A stretch of DNA of 24,518 nucleotides from CAIKZJ01 sp041675325 (GTDB lineage: Bacteria; Bacteroidota; Ignavibacteria; Tepidaquicellales; Tepidaquicellaceae), in NCBI GenBank assembly GCA_041675325.1, contig JBAYUG010000050.1, positions 1 through 24,518 on the forward strand. Reading direction: 5' to 3'. Made by a program: the position numbers and the translations under genes. The notes beneath the pieces are model-generated. The model worked only from the letters and a program-made list of their open reading frames with translations, had not been told where the DNA came from and searched no databases. Below, piece after piece: positions 1-7,650 of this stretch; the first letter of the stretch is position 1, and the number at the start of each line of letters is the position of its first letter.

Positions 1-106
1 ACCCGTTAATTTCAGGAATTATGTATCATACATTGAAGAATACGTTGGAGTCAACATCAAATACATCTCGACAGGACCGTCACGAAACGAGATTATAACG
101 AAATAA
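1..106 (+). CDS. purA: Adenylosuccinate synthetase, C-terminal end (partial)
   Basis: Only the last 34 codons are inside the window (frame from base 2, stop TAA at 104-106). The visible residues include YVSYIEEYVGVNIKYISTGP followed by SRNEIITK. The ISTGPxR block near the C-terminus is characteristic of adenylosuccinate synthetase, which joins IMP and aspartate with GTP in AMP synthesis in the cytosol. The domain carrying the GTP and IMP sites lies upstream of the window. The assignment rests on this short tail only, but the block is distinctive. No clear terminator follows before the RRM gene. Confidence 0.82.
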   Translation, partial: PVNFRNYVSYIEEYVGVNIKYISTGPSRNEIITK

Positions 107-235
107 AAACTTTATAGTTCATTAAGTTTTTTGTTGATATTAATAAATAAATTCTTTAATTTAATCTGTTTACAAAATTCAGCACTACCTTAATTTGAGT
201 AAATCATAAATCAAAACTATTAAATATAACTAAAA

Positions 236-273
236 GCAGTTATCTAAAACTGCATTGTCCACCCGGACAGGAG
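236..273 (+). promoter_or_regulatory. Two-hairpin 5' leader overlapping the Shine-Dalgarno site of the RRM gene
   Basis: Two back-to-back inverted repeats lie just upstream of the start codon. The first is gcagtt/aactgc (236-241 with 248-253, 6-nt loop). The second is tgtcc/ggaca (256-260 with 265-269, loop accc). The Shine-Dalgarno-like AGGAG (269-273, 9 nt before ATG 283) begins at the last base of the second stem. This layout would fit translational control by temperature or by the RRM protein itself, but that is inference. The rest of 107-235 is AT-rich and shows no other signal I can support. Confidence 0.4.
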
Positions 274-282
274 AAATAAAAC

Positions 283-762
283 ATGAAAATTTACGTTGGA
301 AACATTTCCAGAGAATCCTCAGAGGAAGAAGTGAAAGAACTGTTCACCAAGTACGGTACGGTTGAAAACTTTAAACTTATCAGAGACGTTAGTACAGGAA
401 TGATTAAAGGCTACGGTTTCGTTGACATGATAAATGAAGATGAAGGGCAGAAAGCAATTGACGAGCTGAATGGCTCTGACTTTAAAGACAGACCTTTAAC
501 AGTCAGCCTCGCCAATCCGAATGCTGCTGACAAAAAGAAGAAACCATTCACTAAAGGAAAGAGCGGAGGATTCCAGCCAAAAAGCCCGGGCGGATTTAAT
601 AAAGGCGGCGGTTACAAAAGCGGCGGTTTTAAAAGTGGTGGTTACAAAAGCGGTGGATCATTCGATAAAGGTCCAAAGAAACCAAACCCCGACGGAGGTA
701 ATGTTAACGGCAACCGTGAAGGCGGAAATGATATAGGCGGATTTCACTACAACAATTACTAG
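283..762 (+). CDS. RRM-domain RNA-binding protein with Gly/Lys-rich tail
   Basis: A 159-residue cytosolic protein with one RNA recognition motif (about residues 2-78) and a low-complexity tail (80-159). The two hallmark segments are present: RNP2 as KIYVGNIS (2-9) and RNP1 as KGYGFVDM (42-49), whose aromatic residues stack on RNA bases. The tail contains repeats of the type GG(Y/F)KSGG (about 108-126), resembling the glycine-rich tails of cyanobacterial and plant cold-inducible RNA-binding proteins. The likely role is binding single-stranded RNA, possibly as a chaperone under cold or stress; the exact target is unknown. The ATG is supported by AGGAG nine bases upstream, the clearest ribosome site in the window. 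It stands alone between purA and a terminator. Confidence 0.93.
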   Translation: MKIYVGNISRESSEEEVKELFTKYGTVENFKLIRDVSTGMIKGYGFVDMINEDEGQKAIDELNGSDFKDRPLTVSLANPNAADKKKKPFTKGKSGGFQPKSPGGFNKGGGYKSGGFKSGGYKSGGSFDKGPKKPNPDGGNVNGNREGGNDIGGFHYNNY

Positions 763-794
763 TTGGAAGGAAAGAACTTGGAATTGTGTAAAAT

Positions 795-1000
795 AGAACA
801 CTGATTTACACGGATGAAGCAGATTTACGCTGATTAGAACCACTAGAAAATATAACCGCAGAGGGCGCAGAGAACGCAGAGTATGAGATTTTATTTATTG
901 CTAAGTGCAAAGAAATATTTTCACTACTAAGGCACTAAGGGGCACTAAGAAAAAAAGAGGATTTCAGGGCACTTAGTAGACTAAAAAAGAACACTAGCTC
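795..1000. repeat. Modular dispersed intergenic repeat, copy 1
   Basis: Non-coding DNA built of short degenerate modules that recur elsewhere in the window: a 'tttacacggatgaagcagat' block, a 'cgcagag' ladder (about 857-885), 'gagattttatttattgctaag' minus its first base (about 887-906), and a 'cactaagg' ladder (about 921-950). Related modules occur near 3130, 12080-12310, 16824-16980 and 19580-19740. Possible reading frames through it are compositional artefacts. Confidence 0.7.
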
Positions 1001-1021
1001 ATTGCTGATGGATGATATTTG

Positions 1022-1054
1022 AAAATTGCCGTTGATTATGTCAACGGCAATTTT
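1022..1054. terminator. Bidirectional terminator between the RRM gene and acs
   Basis: A perfect 14-bp inverted repeat (1022-1035 with 1041-1054) with a 5-nt loop. It starts with AAAA and ends with TTTT, so each strand reads a GC-containing stem followed by a T run. It sits between the 3' ends of the convergent RRM gene (+) and acs (-) and can serve both. Confidence 0.8.
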
Positions 1055-1117
1055 AATTACTGTATTAAAAGCATTTTAGCTGAAGCTCAAACAATAAGTT
1101 AGCATAACGCTGAACAA

Positions 1118-3004
1118 TTAATCTTCAAGAGTAGAGATATTTCCCGGGTCCTGACCGAGTGCTTTTGCCTTGAGCAGTCTTCTCATAATCTTGCCGCTTC
1201 TTGTCTTTGGCAATGAATCAACGAACTCAACATTCTCCGGTTTAGCAATCGGACCGACTTCATGACCGACGTGTTTAATCAGTTCTTCCCTCAAGGCTTC
1301 GGATTTTTCAACTCCTGCTTTTAATATCACATAAGTATGAATTGCATTTCCTTTAACTTCGTGAGGAAGACCTATAGCAGCTGCTTCAGCGACATCGTGA
1401 TGACTTACGAGAGCACTTTCGATCTCGGCAGTTCCAAGTCTGTACCCCGATACTTTTAATACATCATCAGTTCTTCCTATTATCCAGAAATATCCGTCCG
1501 CATCCCTCCTTGCTGAATCACCCGTCAGGTACATCCCATCGTATTTACTCCAATATTTATCTATATAAGCCTGCGGGGCATTGTAAATCGTGCGCATCAT
1601 AGAAGGCCATGGTGTTTTTACAACAAGGTACCCCTCTTCATTGTCTTTTGCTGGGTTTCCTTCCTCATCAAGTACATCCATCTTAACTCCGAAGAACGGT
1701 CTAGTACCCGAACCCGGTTTCAAAGGAACAACAGGCGTCGGCGTTATCATAAATGCGCCCGTTTCAGTCTGCCACCATGTATCCATAATCGGACAGCGTC
1801 CCTTACCGATAATATTGTGATACCATTTCCAAGCTTCGGGATTAATAGGTTCACCGACAGAGCCGAGCAGTCTCAACGAACTTAAGTCATGCCTGTTGGG
1901 CCATGCATTCCCAAACCTCATCAGACCCCTTATTGCCGTAGGAGCAGTGTATAAAATTGTTATACCGTACTTTTCAATTAACTGCCACCATCTATTCGGG
2001 AAAGGATAATTTGGCGCTCCTTCAAACAGAAGCTGCGTCGCACCGTTCAGCAAAGGACCATAAACAATATAGCTGTGTCCCGTTACCCAGCCCGGGTCAG
2101 CGGCACACCAGTACCTGTCGTCGTCTCTTATATCAAAAACATATTTAAATGTAGAATAAGTACCTGTCATGTAACCGCCGTGCGTATGCAGAATTGCCTT
2201 TGGCTTACCCGTCGTGCCCGACGTATAGAGCAAAAACAACGGATGCTCAGCATCAACCTTCTCCGCTTCATTCTTTGAATTAATCATCGGCAGCGTAACA
2301 AGTTCATGGTACCAGATGTCCCTTCCGTATTCCATATTAACAGGCTCACCCGTACGCTTTATAACTAGAACGCTTTCAACGCTTGCTGCTCTTTGCAAAG
2401 CTTCATCGGCAATCTCTTTCAGTTTAATTATTTTCCCTCTCTGGAAAGCGCCGTCGGCAGTAATTAAAACCTTTGAATGACTGTCTTCAAGCCTTTCGTG
2501 CAGAGCTTCAACAGAGAATCCGCCGTAAACAACCGAATGTACAGCACCAATCCGTGCGCATGCCAGCATTCCAAAAACAAGTTCAGGAATTCTCCCGAGA
2601 TAAAGCGTTACCCTGTCGCCTTTATTCACGCCGAGACTCTTTAATACATTGGCAAAATTGGAGACTTCCCTGTGAAGTGCAAAATAAGAATAAGACCTCT
2701 TCTCACCCTTCTCGCCTTCCCAAATTATTGCGACTTTGTTTTTTCGGTGAGTCTTGAGGTGAACGTCAAGACAGTTGTATGCAATGTTTGTCTTACCGCT
2801 TGTAAACCACTTATAAAAAGGCTTATTAGAATCATCAAGAACTTTATCCCATTTCGAAAACCACTTCAGCTCCTTCGCTTCTTTTTCCCAGAAACCTTCA
2901 AGGTCTTCATTTGCAAAGTTATTTAGTTTATCCCAGTCCTTCACTCTCGATTTTCTTAAAACCTCTTTAGAAGGATAAAATACATCACCCGATAATTCTT
3001 TCAT
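1118..3004 (-). CDS. acs: Acetyl-CoA synthetase (AMP-forming)
   Basis: A 628-residue cytosolic enzyme that activates acetate with ATP to acetyl-AMP and transfers the acetyl group to CoA. The N-terminal ACAS region is present, followed by the adenylate-forming core: TSGTTGKPK (261-269), ADPGWVTGH (302-310), WWQTETG (410-416), the hinge/C-domain GRTDDVLKVSGYRLGTAE (510-527) and the C-terminal LPKTRSGK (598-605). Lys605 is the catalytic lysine that is reversibly acetylated in this family. Length fits the family (about 630-655). No strong Shine-Dalgarno precedes the ATG, which lies in AT-rich DNA. It is separated from ackA by an IS element. With Pta-AckA it gives the cell both a high-affinity irreversible and a low-affinity reversible acetate route. 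Confidence 0.96.
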   Translation of the reverse strand: MKELSGDVFYPSKEVLRKSRVKDWDKLNNFANEDLEGFWEKEAKELKWFSKWDKVLDDSNKPFYKWFTSGKTNIAYNCLDVHLKTHRKNKVAIIWEGEKGEKRSYSYFALHREVSNFANVLKSLGVNKGDRVTLYLGRIPELVFGMLACARIGAVHSVVYGGFSVEALHERLEDSHSKVLITADGAFQRGKIIKLKEIADEALQRAASVESVLVIKRTGEPVNMEYGRDIWYHELVTLPMINSKNEAEKVDAEHPLFLLYTSGTTGKPKAILHTHGGYMTGTYSTFKYVFDIRDDDRYWCAADPGWVTGHSYIVYGPLLNGATQLLFEGAPNYPFPNRWWQLIEKYGITILYTAPTAIRGLMRFGNAWPNRHDLSSLRLLGSVGEPINPEAWKWYHNIIGKGRCPIMDTWWQTETGAFMITPTPVVPLKPGSGTRPFFGVKMDVLDEEGNPAKDNEEGYLVVKTPWPSMMRTIYNAPQAYIDKYWSKYDGMYLTGDSARRDADGYFWIIGRTDDVLKVSGYRLGTAEIESALVSHHDVAEAAAIGLPHEVKGNAIHTYVILKAGVEKSEALREELIKHVGHEVGPIAKPENVEFVDSLPKTRSGKIMRRLLKAKALGQDPGNISTLED

Positions 3005-3116
3005 AATAAGTTATTTAAGTTATAAAATATTTTGGATTAAAATAACATTTAATATAACAGAAAACAAAACAGATTGCAAAATAGTTGTCAGTTTTTAATT
3101 GAGAGTGAAGAAATTT

Positions 3117-3232
3117 TATTTATAATAAAAGGCAAGAGATTTTTTCACCATTAAGGCACTAAGGACACCAAGAAAAAAAGAAGATTTTAGATCACTTAGA
3201 AGACTAAGAACACTAAGAAGAGATTTAATTTT
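3117..3232. repeat. Modular dispersed intergenic repeat, copy 2
   Basis: Contains 'ttcaccattaaggcactaag', 'gacaccaagaaaaaaagaag' and 'acttagaagactaagaacac' ladders matching the modules at 921-995. No gene is visible between acs and the IS (3005-3477) apart from these repeats. Confidence 0.6.
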
Positions 3233-3250
3233 GTGAAATGAAAAATATGT

Positions 3251-3409
3251 GATGAGATCCCCTGCCTGCAGCAGGCAGGCCGCCTAAAAACTTTTCACGT
3301 ATCTGCTTCGCGAGTGGGGATGAAATGAAAATAAGGGATGAGATCCCCTGCCTTCAGCAGGCAGGCCGCCTAAAAACTTTTCACGTATCTGCTTCGCGAG
3401 TGGGGATGA
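3251..3409. repeat. 86-bp-period tandem duplication carrying a palindrome
   Basis: A 73-bp unit at 3251-3323 is repeated at 3337-3409 (86-bp period) with one visible mismatch. Each unit opens with gatgagatcccc, contains the palindrome cctgcctgcagcaggcagg (3261-3279; variant at 3347-3365) and ends with cgcgagtggggatga. The palindrome recurs at 12247-12265 and 16794-16812 in other contexts. The outer gatcccc/ggggat edges are reminiscent of widespread 'atcccc...ggggat' palindromic intergenic repeats. Confidence 0.85.
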
Positions 3410-3431
3410 CAAGAAAAAAAGAAGAACGTTC

Positions 3432-3477
3432 AGCTATTCCGCCACGGCGGACGCAAAGAGCGCGCAACTTAAAACTA
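3432..3477. repeat. GC-rich repeat module bordering the IS insertion point
   Basis: The block gctattccgccacggcggac followed by gcaaagagcgcgcaact is a near-copy, in inverted orientation, of 19466-19505 and is partly matched at 7583-7625 and 15350-15362. It contains the palindrome ccgccacggcgg. The IS element begins directly after it, at the target CTA (3475-3477). Confidence 0.6.
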
Positions 3478-3503
3478 TGTCTCGTCCTAGAAAAAGTTTA
3501 CAG
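3478..3503. repeat. IS3 terminal inverted repeat (distal to orfB)
   Basis: A 26-bp end matching the reverse complement of 4853-4878 at 21 positions; it begins with the TG dinucleotide typical of IS3-family tips. Confidence 0.9.
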
Positions 3504-3583
3504 TAGTAGTGTTCTTTTTTTTCTTTCTTTTTGCTTCTTTTTCTTTCTTTTGTTAAGATGTTAATAACTTCTTCTTTCATCTC

Positions 3584-4468
3584 TTATGCTGCTTTTCCTT
3601 CGTTGTATTTTTCTTCCGGTGTCTTATAGTCTATGCTCATGTGTATTCTGCTTTTGTTGTAAGTTTCTATTGCCTGCTTCACTGCTTTACGTGCTGTCTC
3701 TTTATCTGTAAATGTATCCGATAGAAGAAACTCTTCTTTAAGTATTCCATTTACTCTTTCTGCAACTGCATTCTCATACGGATTTCCCTTTTCTGACATG
3801 CTTATCTGTATGCCTTTGCTTGTTAATAACTTCGTGTATTCCTTGCTGCAGTACTGTATCCCGCGATCTGAGTGGTGTATGCTTCCTTCTAAATTACTCT
3901 TACCTCTCATTGCTTGTTTTAGTGCTTTTACGCTGCCTTCTATGCTTAGATTGTCACTCAGACAGCTTCCTATTATCTTTCTTGAATATAAATCAGTTAC
4001 TAATGATAAATACATGAATGTTTCTCCTGTTCGTATGTATGTTATATCTGTCAGCCATATTCCGTCCGGTTTTGTTTCTATCACTTCCTTTATCAGGTTT
4101 GTATATATCCTGAAATTATGATTTGAATTCGTCGTTTTTGCATATCTCTTCTTTCGTTTTACAAGCATATCCTCTTTTCTAAGTATGTCAAAGAACTTGT
4201 CCCGACCTATTTTTATTCCCATTTGCTGAATGTCGGTTTTTAGCATTCTGTATAGCTTTTTTCCTCCTGATCTTGGCTGCTTTCTACGTTTTATCCTTAC
4301 AAGCTGTAGTATCATATCTTTATGCTTAGTTTCCTTCTTTTGACGCTTTAGCCCCTTGTAATATCCCTGAGGGGTTATTTCGAATATTCTGCAGATTTGT
4401 ACTACTGATGCTTTTTCTCCTGCTTCTTTTGACCTGGCTTTTGTTCGCGTAATAGCTCCAATACGGGC
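3584..4468 (-). CDS. IS3 transposase OrfB (DDE catalytic part, reached by -1 frameshift)
   Basis: The orfB frame is open from 4468 to the stop at 3584-3586 (294 codons). The first ATG in the frame, at 4315, would give only 243 residues and would cut off the HTH_21-like start (VVQICRIFEITPQGYYKGLK), so expression as an OrfAB fusion of about 411 residues is expected. The rve integrase core is complete. Numbered from the ATG at 4315, Asp90 (WLTDITY), Asp150 (HHSDRG) and Glu186 (NAVAERVNG) form the DDE triad with exactly 35 residues between the second Asp and the Glu. Function: cut and join of the element's ends. The reading frame is intact. Confidence 0.95.
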   Translation of the reverse strand, partial: ARIGAITRTKARSKEAGEKASVVQICRIFEITPQGYYKGLKRQKKETKHKDMILQLVRIKRRKQPRSGGKKLYRMLKTDIQQMGIKIGRDKFFDILRKEDMLVKRKKRYAKTTNSNHNFRIYTNLIKEVIETKPDGIWLTDITYIRTGETFMYLSLVTDLYSRKIIGSCLSDNLSIEGSVKALKQAMRGKSNLEGSIHHSDRGIQYCSKEYTKLLTSKGIQISMSEKGNPYENAVAERVNGILKEEFLLSDTFTDKETARKAVKQAIETYNKSRIHMSIDYKTPEEKYNEGKAA

Positions 4469-4818
4469 TTTTTTTTAGAGCCGTTGAAGAATTCTACACC
4501 TGTTTCTTCCATGTATGATTCATATGCTATCAGCCGTAAATGTGCGTCTGCAAGTGCTTTTTCAAGTTCTCGGTTGCGCTTTTTCAGCTCAGTCAGCTTT
4601 TGCGGTTCGCCTTTCAATTCTATCCTCACTGTTTTATTTATCAAATGGTTTTTGCCCATTCGTTGTATCCAGTAATTTATTGTACTGCTGCCTTTTATTC
4701 CATACAATTGCATCGCCTGATTCTTATTCAGCTTTCCGCTTTCTATCTCGCTGACTACCTTCTGTTTGAAAGCTAAACTGTATTTTATATTCTCTCTTGG
4801 TTCATATCTTTTTCCCAT
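4402..4818 (-). CDS. IS3 OrfA (HTH DNA-binding protein)
   Basis: A 138-residue protein with an N-terminal helix-turn-helix of the transposase_8 type (about 10-55; KQKVVSEIESG...NQAMQLYGI), which binds the terminal inverted repeats. A Leu-rich heptad-like region follows (about 72-100; ELKKRNRELEKALADAHLRL), as expected for the OrfA/OrfAB leucine zipper. An AGGA lies about seven bases before the ATG. Lys115-117 are encoded by the A8G frameshift tract. Alone it acts as a regulator or inhibitor in studied IS3 elements. Confidence 0.92.
   Translation of the reverse strand: MGKRYEPRENIKYSLAFKQKVVSEIESGKLNKNQAMQLYGIKGSSTINYWIQRMGKNHLINKTVRIELKGEPQKLTELKKRNRELEKALADAHLRLIAYESYMEETGVEFFNGSKKKPVLELLREQKPGQKKQEKKHQ
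4468..4474 (-). other. Programmed -1 frameshift site A AAA AAG between orfA and orfB
   Basis: On the minus strand an A8G tract (4476-4468) provides A AAA AAG in the orfA phase (the last codon, AAG, is 4470-4468, Lys117). A -1 slip re-reads the G at 4468 and enters the orfB frame, which is open from there to the orfB stop. This is the classic slippery heptamer of IS3-family elements. The phase was checked by codon arithmetic. A stimulatory structure was not established. Confidence 0.85.
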
Positions 4819-4852
4819 TACTTATCCTTTCTTTAGGTTTATCTTTTTAAAT

Positions 4853-4878
4853 CTGTAAACCTATTTCAGGACAAGACA
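4853..4878. repeat. IS3 terminal inverted repeat (orfA side)
   Basis: Inverse partner of 3478-3503. The outermost base is 4878, followed by the target duplicate CTA at 4879-4881. Confidence 0.9.
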
Positions 4879-4913
4879 CTATCAACTATGAACTGACAAC
4901 TATGAACTATCAA

Positions 4914-6116
4914 CTATCTCTTCAGTTCCTCTACGATGCACTTTGTATCTCGTGCTATCATCAGCTCTTCGTTAGTCGGTATAACGTAAACTTTTATTTT
5001 GGATTCGGGCAGACTGATTTCTGCTAAAACGCCTTTTGTGCTCTTGTTCTTTTCTACGTCGAGATAGAGTCCGAGGAACTCCATGTTCTTGCAAGCTTCG
5101 TACCTTGTTTCCCAGTCGTTTTCTCCGATACCGGCAGTGAATATCAATGCGTCAAGTCCTCCAAGTATAAGCATGTAAGCACCGATATACTTTTTAAGCA
5201 TGTAGTCGAACATTTCGAGTGCAAGCTTAGCCCTCATGTTTCCTCGGTGAAACTCATCTTCGAGGTCCCTGAAATCATTGCTTATTCCCGAGATACCGAG
5301 CATACCGCTTTTCTTGTTCATTACCTCATCAATCTGTTTTGGCGTTAGATGCTCTACGTTTTCAAGAATAGGTATAAGTGCGGGGTCAAGGTCGCCGCAT
5401 CGTGTTCCCATGATAAGACCGCCGGTCGGAGTATGACCCATTGAAGTATCTATACTTATGCCGTTGAGAATCGCTGCCACACTGGCACCATTTCCGAGAT
5501 GGCAGGATATAATCTTGGAGTTTTTCTTACCGAGCATGTCCATTGCAACGGCTGATACGTACCTGTGCGACGTACCGTGGAAACCGTATCTCCTGATACC
5601 GTATTTCTCATAAAGTTCATACGGTAGTGCGTACATGTATGTATATTCCGGCATGGTCTGATGAAAAGCCGTATCAAACACACCGACCATCGGCACTTCG
5701 GGCAGAACTTCCTGACAAGCCCTGATACCTTTTATGTTTGCAGGGTTATGAAGCGGGGCAAAGAAAGCACAGTCCTCGAGAGCTTTGACAACATCCTCAG
5801 TAATTAAAACAGAGCCGTTATACTTTTCACCCGCATGCACAACTCTGTGTCCAATGGCGTCTATCTCGGAAACACTTTTAATCACACCTCCCGATTTGTC
5901 AGTCAGCATTTCAAATACGAGTTTCATCGCTTCTGAATGATTTGAAATCGCGCGTACAATCTTCTGCTTTTCACCGCCGTTGTTAGTATATGACATTAAA
6001 GAACCCTCTTCACCGATTCTTTCGACTATACCTTTTGAAATAACTCTCTCCCCTTCCATATCAATAAGCTGATATTTCAGTGATGAACTTCCTGTATTTA
6101 CGACAAATATTTTCAT
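4914..6116 (-). CDS. ackA: Acetate kinase
   Basis: A 400-residue cytosolic ASKHA-fold kinase that interconverts acetyl phosphate + ADP and acetate + ATP. Recognisable blocks are VVNTGSSSLK (5-14, Asn7), HRVVHAGE (90-97, Arg91), FDTAFH (147-152, Asp148), GFHGTSH (178-184, His180), HLGNGAS (206-212), GLIMGTRCGD (233-242, Arg239), FTAGIGEN (326-333) and the C-terminal TNEELMIAR (Glu384 region). All the catalytic residues known for the family are present, and length is typical (about 400). It lies 24 bp downstream of pta in the same orientation, so it is very likely co-transcribed as pta-ackA. The IS element begins 36 bp after its stop codon. Confidence 0.97.
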   Translation of the reverse strand: MKIFVVNTGSSSLKYQLIDMEGERVISKGIVERIGEEGSLMSYTNNGGEKQKIVRAISNHSEAMKLVFEMLTDKSGGVIKSVSEIDAIGHRVVHAGEKYNGSVLITEDVVKALEDCAFFAPLHNPANIKGIRACQEVLPEVPMVGVFDTAFHQTMPEYTYMYALPYELYEKYGIRRYGFHGTSHRYVSAVAMDMLGKKNSKIISCHLGNGASVAAILNGISIDTSMGHTPTGGLIMGTRCGDLDPALIPILENVEHLTPKQIDEVMNKKSGMLGISGISNDFRDLEDEFHRGNMRAKLALEMFDYMLKKYIGAYMLILGGLDALIFTAGIGENDWETRYEACKNMEFLGLYLDVEKNKSTKGVLAEISLPESKIKVYVIPTNEELMIARDTKCIVEELKR

Positions 6117-6140
6117 TTTAAAGTATTAATGTTTATTAAA

Positions 6141-7151
6141 TTAACCAATCGCCTGTACGGCTGTTATAGCAATCACGTCAACAATCTCCTGATGAGTGCA
6201 TCCTCGCGATAAATCATTAATCGGCAGTGCAAAGCCCTGCGATATTGGTCCGATAGTATTAGCTTTTGCAAGACGCTGAACAAGCTTGTACCCTATGTTC
6301 CCTGACTGCAAGTCAGGAAAAACAAGAACGTTTGCCTTTCCCGCGACCGGACTGTCCTTTGCTTTCATGGCTCCAACTTCAGGAACGAGTGCGGCATCGA
6401 GCTGAAGCTCGCCATCAACCATAAGTTCCGGCACTTTTTCTTTTGCTATGCGGACAGCTTCGACGACTTTATCGACAAGTTCATGCTTTGCACTTCCCTT
6501 CGTGGAAAATGAGAGCATGGCAACCCGCGGTTCAATGTTCAAAAGACTTTTTGCAGTTGATGCGGAAGATATTGCAATAGATGCAAGTTCTTCGGAAGTA
6601 GGATCCGGAATGATAGCACAGTCGGCGAAGACTATGACACCGTTTTCTCCGAACGTGCAATCGGGAACTTCCATAACGAAACAGCTCGAAACTCCTGAGA
6701 TACCCGGAGCTGTTTTGATAATCTGAAAACCCGGTCTGAGCAAATCGCCAGTAGAATGAACAGCACCAGAAACAAGTCCGTCCGCATCGCCTGTTTTAAC
6801 CATCATCGTGCCGTAGTAAATAGCGTCTTTCATAGTTTCCAGGGCACCTTCAAGCGTAACGCCCTTCGACTTTCTCATTTCATGGAAAAGCTGTGCATAG
6901 CCGCCCAGTTTATCAGACTTAACAGGGTCAATAATTTTTATTCCCGAAATATCGGCATTATGTTTTTTTGCTTCGCCGCGAATCTCTTCTTCATTGCCAA
7001 GCAGAACAACATTAGCCAGTTTCTCACGTGTTACAATTTCAGCGGCAAGCAGGTTCCTTCTTTCGCTGCCTTCGGGAAGGGCAATAGTTTTCAGCGAGGA
7101 ACGAGCTTTGTCCCATATTTTTTGCATTACTGACATTGGTTTTATCTCCAA
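6141..7151 (-). CDS. pta: Phosphate acetyltransferase
   Basis: A 336-residue enzyme, the short single-domain type without the N-terminal P-loop/DRTGG regions of long Pta. It exchanges CoA and phosphate between acetyl-CoA and acetyl phosphate. Motifs are KTGDADGLVSGAVHSTGD (119-136), LSFSTKGSAKHE (213-224), and DLSRGCTHQEIVDV (313-326), whose Ser315-Arg316 correspond to the catalytic Ser-Arg of the family. The start is supported by GGAG about eight bases upstream of the ATG. First gene of the pta-ackA operon; the upstream 217 bp (7152-7368) is an AT-rich divergent spacer in which I could not define a promoter. Confidence 0.96.
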   Translation of the reverse strand: MEIKPMSVMQKIWDKARSSLKTIALPEGSERRNLLAAEIVTREKLANVVLLGNEEEIRGEAKKHNADISGIKIIDPVKSDKLGGYAQLFHEMRKSKGVTLEGALETMKDAIYYGTMMVKTGDADGLVSGAVHSTGDLLRPGFQIIKTAPGISGVSSCFVMEVPDCTFGENGVIVFADCAIIPDPTSEELASIAISSASTAKSLLNIEPRVAMLSFSTKGSAKHELVDKVVEAVRIAKEKVPELMVDGELQLDAALVPEVGAMKAKDSPVAGKANVLVFPDLQSGNIGYKLVQRLAKANTIGPISQGFALPINDLSRGCTHQEIVDVIAITAVQAIG

Positions 7152-7368
7152 AGATTAAATTGAATAGTAACTCAAATTAATAAAAACAACATTGAATAAA
7201 AATGCAATTAGTTATTCAACCTAAACGATTAGACCAATACGATATTACCAATACACCGGACTAATCCGTTTGGCTTAATCCGTTTATTAATCTATTAGAC
7301 TATATATTAATTTGTATTAATTGGTTACCTTAAGGGAGTAACGATTATCTAATTAAATATTCGAGAAG

Positions 7369-7626
7369 ATGATTAAAATAAATCAGATAACTCCCCTGAA
7401 CTGGAAGCGATTGTTTGTTTCTATATTCTTAATTTCCATAGCCAATGCTTTTCGTGAAGTATTCCTGAACGGCTTTGGAAGAGTTATTCCATACCTTACT
7501 TATTATCCTGCTGTAATGGCAGTTGCAGTAAAAGAAGAGAACAGTGGCAGTTGTCCCGATAAATCGGGATTTTGTCCTCCAAAGAGAGTGGCGGATCCGT
7601 CGCGGCGGACAAAGAACGCGAAGTGA
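7369..7626 (+). pseudogene. Truncated membrane-sensor N-terminus (DUF4118-like) running into repeats
   Basis: An 85-codon frame whose first part (about residues 1-53) resembles the start of DUF4118/KdpD-type membrane sensor domains: a hydrophobic helix (LFVSIFLISIANAF), then FLNGFGRVIPYLTYYPAVMA, the turn normally followed by further membrane helices. Those helices are missing. After residue 53 the frame reads through intergenic repeat modules (tcccgataaatcggga at 7554-7569 and a ccgtcgcggcgg module at 7589-7600) and ends just before the next gene. This looks like a broken remnant of a second sensor kinase, perhaps one whose downstream part was replaced. It is unlikely to be a functional gene. 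Confidence 0.55.
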
Positions 7627-7650
7627 GTGAGAGATATTAAAAATTTGAAA

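Larger units (their letters stand above)
3478..4878 (-). mobile_element. Intact IS3-family insertion sequence (1401 bp)
   Basis: A complete element with orfA and orfB on the minus strand. Terminal inverted repeats of 26 bp (3478-3503 and 4853-4878) begin TGTCT and end GTTTACAG and match at 21 of 26 positions. A 3-bp direct repeat CTA (3475-3477 and 4879-4881) flanks it, the usual target duplication of several IS3 groups. OrfB carries the complete DDE triad and a frameshift site links the two frames, so the element looks potentially active. The restored target is a 'ttaaaactatcaactatgaa'-type tract, a simple repeat seen again near 15445 and 16405. It lies between ackA and acs without breaking either. 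Confidence 0.95.

Noticed and set aside
521..736. 71-codon ORF in another frame of the RRM gene
   Set aside because: Entirely inside the RRM gene; arises from its repetitive Gly/Lys codons.
3325..3564. 79-codon plus-strand ORF before the IS
   Set aside because: It crosses the tandem repeat and the IS terminal inverted repeat, so it cannot be an old gene.
4393..4420. A second frameshift site in orfA (GAG AAA AAG near the orfA end)
   Set aside because: The heptamer there is G AAA AAG, weaker than the A AAA AAG upstream at 4468-4474, which already joins the frames with a longer OrfB.
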